From NCBI RefSeq assembly GCF_030408635.1, contig NZ_CP047198.1:682001-746000 (forward strand): a stretch of DNA of 64,000 nt, in the 5' to 3' direction. The position numbers and the translations under genes were made by a program. Shown in pieces: positions 58,422 to 64,000 of the stretch. The notes below the pieces were generated by a model that did no database searches, was not told where the DNA came from, and saw only the letters and a list, made by a program, of their open reading frames with translations. The DNA is from Corynebacterium coyleae. GTDB lineage: Bacteria; Actinomycetota; Actinomycetes; Mycobacteriales; Mycobacteriaceae. Position 1 is the first letter of the stretch, and each line of letters opens with the position of its first letter.

Positions 58422-58576
58422 GGAGTCCTCCAGATCAGTTATGTGACATATCAACAAATATCATAGCCTGTGCCGAGCAGCGCAACCGAAAAACGGCCTC
58501 AACGTTGTATTGGAGGAGCTTAAAAGGTTTATTAAATCCCTTGGCGCGACCACAGCCCGGCGCTACGGTCGTGCGC

Positions 58577-59131
58577 ATGATTTCAAAGACTGCGAAGACG
58601 TTGTCCGCTGCAACCGCCCTAGCCGCCCTCGCCGGCGGCTTCATTGGTGCTGGCACCGCGCACGCACAGGTAGCGCAGCTCTCGTCGGCCAACCCGAACC
58701 TGGACCAGTTGGTGCAGAAGGGTTGGGACACCTACACCGGCGCCGTGCTGGGCAATAAGGGAGGCATGTTGCTGAAGGATCTGCCGAAGGACGCCAAGCC
58801 ACTGGCAGCAAAGGATGTAAAGGAAGCTCTCGCACAGCCGCTGCAGGCGAAGGAAGATGCCGCGATCACCCTGACGTTCACGCCGCAGGGCCGGCTCAAT
58901 TACGACGACGGCTGCAACGTCGGCAACGCAACCTACAAGGTCAACGCTCGCGGTGGGGTAAAGGTGGGCGCGTTCGCTGAGACCCAGCGTCTTTGCGACC
59001 CAACCCGCATGAACAAGTCCGATGAACTGAAGTCGATCCTGCGAGCGGGTCCCGCTGTGTACAAACTTAACGACGACACCATCGCCCTTGGCGCCCAAGG
59101 CAAGATGATTGAGTTTCTTGGAGTTGCATAG
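58577..59131 (+). CDS. secreted META/HslJ-like protein
   Basis: 184 aa, ATG 58577. Signal peptide (KTLSAATALAALAGGFIGAG, cut near AHA-Q). The C-terminal half has LTFTPQGRLNYDDGCNVGNATYKV, the GCN-x-G-x-Y signature of META/HslJ domains, and a second Cys (RLCDP). Function unknown. A paralog follows immediately, so this is a tandem duplication. Confidence 0.75.
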   Translation: MISKTAKTLSAATALAALAGGFIGAGTAHAQVAQLSSANPNLDQLVQKGWDTYTGAVLGNKGGMLLKDLPKDAKPLAAKDVKEALAQPLQAKEDAAITLTFTPQGRLNYDDGCNVGNATYKVNARGGVKVGAFAETQRLCDPTRMNKSDELKSILRAGPAVYKLNDDTIALGAQGKMIEFLGVA

Positions 59132-59183
59132 GCATCCCATGAAACCCCTTGAACCCGCGAATCCGGCCGCTACCGTGTGGGGC

Positions 59184-59741
59184 ATGGGTATCAAGACTCA
59201 GAAAACATTGTCCATTGCAACCGCGCTCGCGGCCCTGGCCGGCGGCACCCTTGGTGTCGGCACGGCTGGCGCGCAGGAGCGCTCGAGCAGCATTGACCAG
59301 TTTGTCCAGATGAGTTCCTCCCTGTTTTCTAACCCGGCGGGGCAGCAGCCCGCTGGCACTGGGCTGATGGTTCCGCTTGCGGAAGGCGCGACGCAGTTGC
59401 CTAACGACCAAGTCCAGCCCGCACTGGACACCACCTTGCGTGCCAAGAACAATGACAAGGTCACCGTTGATTTCCGCCCGGACGGCACGCTGACCTACAA
59501 CGATGGCTGCAACACGGGTAACTCCACCTACCAGGTGGATACGACCGGCAGGTTGCGCGTCGGTGACCTCAACGAGACCCGCATGGCGTGCCCTCCGGGT
59601 GCGGAGGTTGCCGCGAACGATCTAAAGACGATCCTGCGCGCCGGCCCGGCGGTGTTCCAGGTCGATCCGTCCACGCTTGCGCTGGCGGCGCAGGGGCAAT
59701 CGATTGAGTTTGTGAAGTTGCCGGTGCGTGTCGTCGATTAG
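59184..59741 (+). CDS. secreted META/HslJ-like protein (tandem paralog)
   Basis: 185 aa, ATG 59184. Signal peptide KTLSIATALAALAGGTLGVG, cleaved near AGAQ. The core VDFRPDGTLTYNDGCNTGNSTYQV parallels its neighbour, with the second Cys in MACPPG. Both end in LKSILRAGPAVYKL/LKTILRAGPAVFQV and IEF. A terminator follows. Confidence 0.75.
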   Translation: MGIKTQKTLSIATALAALAGGTLGVGTAGAQERSSSIDQFVQMSSSLFSNPAGQQPAGTGLMVPLAEGATQLPNDQVQPALDTTLRAKNNDKVTVDFRPDGTLTYNDGCNTGNSTYQVDTTGRLRVGDLNETRMACPPGAEVAANDLKTILRAGPAVFQVDPSTLALAAQGQSIEFVKLPVRVVD

Positions 59742-59760
59742 CAATCGCGACAGACTGCAA

Positions 59761-59786
59761 AGCTCCAGGTCATCCTGGGGCTTTTT
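59761..59786 (+). terminator. rho-independent terminator
   Basis: AGCTCCAGG (59761-59769), loop TCAT, CCTGGGGCT (59774-59782), Ts to 59786. Ends the META pair. Confidence 0.88.
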
Positions 59787-59861
59787 GCTTTGCGACGACC
59801 CCACCTCGGCCATTTACAACACAGTTTTGTAGTCTAAATGGGCGGAAACCGGGGGTGCCGG

Positions 59862-59911
59862 TTGACTTTAAGTATGGCTACCCTAATATGTTCCAGGTAA
59901 CCCTTACCTAA
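59862..59911 (+). promoter_or_regulatory. promoter with two DtxR-like iron boxes
   Basis: TTGACT (59862-59867), 16-base spacer, TAATAT (59884-59889). A 19-bp dyad TTAAGTATGGCTACCCTAA (59868-59886) lies between and over the -10, and a second, CCAGGTAACCCTTACCTAA (59893-59911), lies over the transcript start. Both resemble the DtxR consensus TTAGGTTAGCCTAACCTAA, so iron should repress the operon. Confidence 0.85.
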
Positions 59912-59927
59912 GTCTGGAAGGACGACA

Positions 59928-60953
59928 ATGATCCGTTTCCCGCGCACCGCGCTGATCGCCCTCGCAGCCGCAGGCTCGCTGACCCTCGGCGCTTGCTCCA
60001 ACGCAGAGCAGGCCGCTGAGACCACCACCTCTGTAGCAGCCACCTCCGAGGCTGCAACCTCCGCCACCACCGATGGCAGCACCGTCAAGGTGACCGACAA
60101 CTACGGCGAGAAGGAAGTGCCGGCAAACCCGCAGCGCGTCGTCGCTCTGGACAACCGCACCTTCGAGCTCCTGGACGCCTGGGGCGTTAAGCCGGTCGCA
60201 GCAGCGCGCGATCTCGTCCCGAACACCATTCCGGGTATCGCGGACGATGAGAGCATTGTCAACATCGGCAACCACAAGGAGCCGAACCTCGAGGCCATCG
60301 TGGCCGCTGACCCGGATGTGATCGTCTCTGGCCAGCGCTTCCGCAAGTACGACGAGGAAATTGAGAAGCTGGTTCCGAACGCTACGCTCGTCGAGTTCGA
60401 GCCGCGCGACGGCGAGCCGTTTGACCGCGAGCTCATCCGCCAGACCCTCGCCCTTGGCGACATCTTTGGCAAGCAGACCGAGGCTGAGCAGACCGTCAAG
60501 GAGTTCACTGAGGCTATCGAGCGCGCCCGCTCCACGTACAACCCGGACCAGACCGTCATGGCCGTGAACGTTTCCGGTGGCGAGATCGGCTACGTCGCAC
60601 CGGGCGTCGGCCGCATGTGGGGCCCGCTGTTCGACCTGATCGGCTTCACTCCGGCGCTTCAGGTGGAGAACGCCTCTAACGACCACAAGGGTGATGACAT
60701 CTCCGTCGAGGCAATCGCAGACGCGAACCCGTTCTGGATCTTCGCTCTCGACCGCGATGCAGCGATCAAGTCCGCCAAGGATTCCCCGGAGGCTCTGTCC
60801 GTGATCAACGACTCTGCCGCGCTGCAGAACGTTACCGCGGTGAAGGAAAACCACGTCTACGTGGCACCGAAGGACACCTACACCAACGAATCCATCCTCA
60901 CCTACACCGAGATCCTCAACGATCTGGCAGACAAGTTCGAGGCTGCAAAGTAA
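59928..60953 (+). CDS. siderophore-binding lipoprotein of an ABC importer
   Basis: 341 aa, ATG 59928 after GGAAGGACGACA. Lipobox LTLGACSN at Cys23. Class III (FecB/CeuE-like) substrate-binding fold: RVVALDNRTFELLDAWGVKPV, NIGNHKEPNLEAIVAADPDVIVSG, then the long helix and YVAPGVGRMWGPLFDLIGFTP. The relatives bind catecholate or related ferric siderophores; the ligand is not certain. Two permeases and an ATPase follow, each overlapping or nearly touching. Confidence 0.92.
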   Translation: MIRFPRTALIALAAAGSLTLGACSNAEQAAETTTSVAATSEAATSATTDGSTVKVTDNYGEKEVPANPQRVVALDNRTFELLDAWGVKPVAAARDLVPNTIPGIADDESIVNIGNHKEPNLEAIVAADPDVIVSGQRFRKYDEEIEKLVPNATLVEFEPRDGEPFDRELIRQTLALGDIFGKQTEAEQTVKEFTEAIERARSTYNPDQTVMAVNVSGGEIGYVAPGVGRMWGPLFDLIGFTPALQVENASNDHKGDDISVEAIADANPFWIFALDRDAAIKSAKDSPEALSVINDSAALQNVTAVKENHVYVAPKDTYTNESILTYTEILNDLADKFEAAK

Positions 60954-60960
60954 CCCCCGA

Positions 60961-61938
60961 ATGACACATCCAACTGCGACTACCACCCGCCCCAAGCTTC
61001 TCGATTGGAAGCTTGGGGTGGGTGTTGTCGTTGTCGTTTTACTGCTGCTGACCTCGCTTGCGGTGGGGCAGTACGACATTTTGAATAGCGACGACGGCTG
61101 GGCCATGTTCCGTACTACCCGCGTCCCGCGCACCATCGCGTTGGTGCTCGCCGGCGCGGCGATGGCGATGAGTGGGTTGATCATGCAGATGCTCACCCAG
61201 AACCGCTTCGTCGAGCCGACCACCACCGGCACCACCGAATGGGCCGGCCTTGGCCTGCTCGCGTCGTTCGTGTTCTTTCCAAACGGCACGATCATGACGC
61301 GCATGCTGCTTGCCGTCGGTTTCGCTTTTGTGGGCACGATGGTGTTCTTTGCCTTTTTGCGCAAGGTCACGCTGCGCTCCAGCCTGATCGTGCCGATCGT
61401 CGGCATCATGCTCGGCGCCGTGGTCAGCGCAGTCTCCACCTATTGGGCGCTGCAGGCCGACCTGTTGCAATCGCTCGGCGTGTGGTTTGCAGGCTCGTTC
61501 ACCAGCGTGATCGCTGGCCAGTACGAGGTGCTGTGGATCGTGCTGTTTGTGGTCATCGCTGTGTTCTTCTACGCCGACCGGCTCACCGTGGCCGGCCTCG
61601 GCGAAGACGTGGCCACCAACGTTGGTCTGAATTACAACCGGATCGTGCTCGTCGGCACCAGCTTGGTCGCGGTGGCCGCCGGCGTGGTTACGGTTGTCGT
61701 GGGCAATCTGCCATTCTTGGGCCTGATTGTGCCGAACATTGTGAGCATGTTGCGTGGCGACGACCTCCGCTCCAACCTTCCATGGGTCTGCCTCACCGGC
61801 ATTGGAGTGGTGACCATTTGCGATCTTCTGGGCCGCACCATCATCGCGCCGTTTGAAATGCCCGTGTCCGTCATCCTCGGCGTTGTCGGCGCCGCGGTGT
61901 TTATCGCCATGATTGTGAGGCGGAGCCGGAATGCGTGA
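60961..61938 (+). CDS. iron-siderophore ABC permease, first subunit (FecCD family)
   Basis: 325 aa, ATG 60961, 7 bases after the lipoprotein stop. About nine helices. FecCD signatures: RVPRTIALVLAGAAMAMSGLIMQ, NRFVEPTTTGTTEWAGLGLL and NLPFLGLIVPNIVSMLRGDD (the coupling-helix region contacting the ATPase). Overlaps the second permease by 8 bases. Confidence 0.92.
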   Translation: MTHPTATTTRPKLLDWKLGVGVVVVVLLLLTSLAVGQYDILNSDDGWAMFRTTRVPRTIALVLAGAAMAMSGLIMQMLTQNRFVEPTTTGTTEWAGLGLLASFVFFPNGTIMTRMLLAVGFAFVGTMVFFAFLRKVTLRSSLIVPIVGIMLGAVVSAVSTYWALQADLLQSLGVWFAGSFTSVIAGQYEVLWIVLFVVIAVFFYADRLTVAGLGEDVATNVGLNYNRIVLVGTSLVAVAAGVVTVVVGNLPFLGLIVPNIVSMLRGDDLRSNLPWVCLTGIGVVTICDLLGRTIIAPFEMPVSVILGVVGAAVFIAMIVRRSRNA

Positions 61939-62932
61939 GATCGGGGCGTTCCAGTCGTCGAAAAGCAAAAAGCGCTACTGGATGATTATTGCCGCGCTTG
62001 CGGTGGCCGCACTGCTATTTACCGCGGGGCTGCTCGCGTACGGCAACCCGATGGAGTTCGGGTCCACCGGCTACTGGCTGATTGCGCAACGTCGCATGAA
62101 CGCGGTGATCGCGATGGCCATCGTGGCTGTGTGCCAAGCGACAGCAACCGTGGCGTTTCAAACGGTGACAAACAACAGGATTCTCACCCCGTCCATCATG
62201 GGGTTCGAATCGCTCTACGTCGCCATCCACACTTCAACCGTGTATTTCCTCGGCGCAGCCGGGCTGATCAACGCGCACACCCTGGAGATGTTTGTCTTCC
62301 AGCTCGTGCTCATGATCGGGCTCAGCCTGGTGCTCTACACATGGCTGCTCGCCGGCAACAACCCCGACATGCACGCCATGCTGCTGGTCGGCATCGTGCT
62401 CGGCGGGGGACTGGGTGCAGTATCTACGTTTATGCAACGCATGCTCACACCCAGCGAGTTCGACGTGCTCACCGCGCGCCTGTTTGGTTCCGTGAACAAC
62501 GCCGACCCGGAGTACTACCCGTTGGCAATCCCGCTGGTCATCGTGGCGACGGGACTACTGATCTTCAACTCGCGCGCGCTCAACGTCCTGTCTCTGGGGC
62601 GCGACGTATCCATGAATCTAGGCGTGGACCACAAAAAGCACGCGATTTACACGCTCGTGCTGGTGGCCATCCTCATAGCGGTATCGACCGCGCTGGTCGG
62701 CCCGATGACCTTCCTCGGCTTCCTCGTGGCCACACTCGCGTACCAAGCCGCGGATACCTACGACCACCGCTACGTCTTCCCCATGGCGATACTGCTCGGA
62801 TACTGCATCCTGTCGGGTGCGTACTTTGTGATGAACCACATCTTCTACGCGCAAGGCGTGGTCTCCATCATCATCGAACTGGTCGGTGGCCTGACCTTCC
62901 TAATCGTGATTTTGAGAAAGGGACGCCTGTGA
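61931..62932 (+). CDS. iron-siderophore ABC permease, second subunit (FecCD family)
   Basis: 333 aa, ATG 61931. Similar architecture: IAQRRMNAVIAMAIVAVCQAT, NNRILTPSIMGFESLYVAI, LLVGIVLGGGLGAVSTFMQ and GPMTFLGFLVATLAYQAADT. Forms the heterodimeric channel with the previous gene. Its last bases overlap the ATPase start. Confidence 0.92.
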   Translation: MREIGAFQSSKSKKRYWMIIAALAVAALLFTAGLLAYGNPMEFGSTGYWLIAQRRMNAVIAMAIVAVCQATATVAFQTVTNNRILTPSIMGFESLYVAIHTSTVYFLGAAGLINAHTLEMFVFQLVLMIGLSLVLYTWLLAGNNPDMHAMLLVGIVLGGGLGAVSTFMQRMLTPSEFDVLTARLFGSVNNADPEYYPLAIPLVIVATGLLIFNSRALNVLSLGRDVSMNLGVDHKKHAIYTLVLVAILIAVSTALVGPMTFLGFLVATLAYQAADTYDHRYVFPMAILLGYCILSGAYFVMNHIFYAQGVVSIIIELVGGLTFLIVILRKGRL

Positions 62933-63684
62933 TTCAACTCAAAGAAGTCCGCAAGGCCTACAGCAGCAGTGTTGACATCGGACCGGTCACCCTGGACATC
63001 CCCGAAGGCGGCATCACCGCCCTCGTCGGCCCGAACGGTGCAGGTAAGTCGACCCTGCTGACGATGATCGGCAGGCTCCTCGACCTTGACTCCGGCCAAA
63101 TCGAAGTCGCAGGCCTGGACGTCACCTCGGCGCGCTCGAAGGACCTGGCCAAAGTCGTGTCCATCCTGCGTCAGGAAAACCACTTTGTGACCCGCCTGAC
63201 CGTGCGCCAACTCGTCGGCTTCGGCCGCTTCCCGTACTCGGGTGGGCGCCTGACCCCCGAAGATGAAGAGATCGTCTCGCGCTACATCGACTTCCTCGGC
63301 CTGCGCGAGCTGGAGAATCGCTTCCTCGACCAGCTCTCCGGTGGTCAGCGTCAGCGCGCCTACGTTGCGATGGTGCTTAGCCAGGAAACGAACTATGTGC
63401 TTCTCGACGAGCCCCTGAACAACCTCGACATCTCCCACTCCGTAGAGATGATGAAGCACTTGCACTCCGCATCCCGCGAGTTTGGCCGAACCATCGTGAT
63501 CGTTCTGCACGACATCAACTTCGCCGCACGCTACGCGGACTACATCTGCGCAGTAAAGGACGGGGAAGTTGCCGCCTTTGGTGCGGTTGACGAGATCATG
63601 CGCGACAGTCTGCTGAGCTCCATCTTCAATACTCCGGTGGAGGTTATTGAAGGTCCGCATGGACCTATTGCGTGTTATCACTAA
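62929..63684 (+). CDS. iron-siderophore ABC transporter ATP-binding protein
   Basis: 251 aa, GTG 62929 (VIQLKEVRKAYS) overlapping the permease stop. Walker A VGPNGAGKSTLL, signature QLSGGQRQRAYVAMVLSQ, Walker B YVLLDEPLNNLD, switch His in VLHDINFAARYAD. FepC-like. It is the last gene of the DtxR-controlled operon. Confidence 0.94.
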   Translation: MIQLKEVRKAYSSSVDIGPVTLDIPEGGITALVGPNGAGKSTLLTMIGRLLDLDSGQIEVAGLDVTSARSKDLAKVVSILRQENHFVTRLTVRQLVGFGRFPYSGGRLTPEDEEIVSRYIDFLGLRELENRFLDQLSGGQRQRAYVAMVLSQETNYVLLDEPLNNLDISHSVEMMKHLHSASREFGRTIVIVLHDINFAARYADYICAVKDGEVAAFGAVDEIMRDSLLSSIFNTPVEVIEGPHGPIACYH

Positions 63685-63833
63685 AACCTACGCTGTACTG
63701 CGGATTTGTGTTGTTTGTGAGTTCGTGGTTATATCTTCATCCGTTGCTTCGAGCGGCCTTGAGGGGCTGGCGAGAGGGAACGAGTTAATTTCATGAGGTT
63801 GCTGTGCAAGGTAAACGGTTGTTGAACTTGGGT

Positions 63834-63946
63834 TTGACTTTGGTTTACGTTGTGTTGTAGTCTCTGGTTCCGCCGCTTTGACGGCCGTGACTTTGTAAGT
63901 TGTGGTTGTTGGGTGTGCTGGTGTTGTTTGAGAACTCGATAGTGTG
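63834..63946 (+). promoter_or_regulatory. probable rRNA operon promoter and leader
   Basis: TTGACT (63834-63839), 16-base spacer, TGTAGT, then the box TTGTTTGAGAACTCGATAGT (63924-63943), which in actinobacteria precedes 16S rRNA genes and is tied to antitermination and processing. The whole stretch 63685-64000 has no gene; the GT-rich leader continues to the window end, where a 16S gene should follow. Confidence 0.75.
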
Positions 63947-64000
63947 CCAATGCATTTTTTGTTGTTGTGTGCTTGGTGTTGTGTGCCATGGTGTGCATGC

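Noticed and set aside
58412-58577. Upstream extension of the first META protein
   Set aside because: The signal peptide starts at ATG 58577; the extra 55 residues overlap the LLM start region and are not secretion-like.

Overview
The window reads as the chromosome of a Corynebacterium. The tmRNA proteolysis tag decodes as AEKNSQRDYALAA, close to the known corynebacterial tag. Other signs are the prfB-ftsE-ftsX-smpB-ssrA order, an RF2 gene without the enterobacterial frameshift, DtxR-like iron boxes, an actinobacterial rRNA leader box at the far right and generally high GC. Two host segments flank one intact-looking temperate prophage of about 36.8 kb.

Left host segment (1-20325). A leftward thiamin operon runs thiE-thiO-thiS-thiG-thiF (thiF is cut by the window edge) behind a CDF cation exporter. 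Then come a BCCT osmolyte/carrier transporter, an ElaA-like GNAT, a DUF418 membrane protein, an M20 amidohydrolase and a secreted trypsin-like protease. The dipZ gene is divergent from a three-gene unit: a tiny Met-rich lipoprotein, a SigK-like ECF sigma factor and an RskA-like anti-sigma factor. Next are an inositol-monophosphatase family gene and thiC, which has its own TPP riboswitch. Rightward prfB, ftsE, ftsX, smpB, an SDR gene and ssrA follow.

Prophage (20262-57164). It sits in the 3' end of ssrA and is bounded by a 64-bp perfect direct repeat that includes the tmRNA 3' end and its terminator. Both ends carry AGACCACG arm sites at 11-bp spacing. Left to right: integrase, an ImmA-type protease and a membrane protein; a leftward lysogeny block (excisionase-like HTH, two tiny membrane peptides, RhuM, a second ImmA, a probably leaderless repressor); a repressor/Cro switch; early genes including a WhiB regulator and an HNH protein; then the late operon. 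The late operon has HNH, TerS, a TerL split into two overlapping frames, portal, a MuF head protein with a C-terminal candidate toxin followed by a candidate immunity gene, scaffold, capsid, connectors, tail genes with a T7 -1 frameshift site, a 2146-aa tape measure with an embedded NlpC/P60-like peptidase, and a collagen-like fibre. After the fibre lies a second copy of the tiny-peptide/HTH cassette, then endolysin, holin and small membrane proteins.

Right host segment (57165-64000). An LLM flavin oxidoreductase, two tandem secreted META-like proteins, a DtxR-box-controlled siderophore ABC importer (lipoprotein, two FecCD permeases, ATPase) and what looks like the promoter and leader of an rRNA operon.

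Most worth a second look: (1) the 10-mer CGCGCCGGGC, 14 exact copies in one orientation across the prophage, many at abrupt switches of third-codon-position composition from C/A to G/T; (2) the MuF toxin-immunity pair in an AT-richer patch; (3) the duplicated tiny-peptide/hairpin/HTH cassettes near both prophage ends; (4) the split terminase; (5) a 30-bp block shared by the integrase and repressor genes; (6) a tRNA-like mini-element in the early region. All statements are from reading the sequence; no database search was run.
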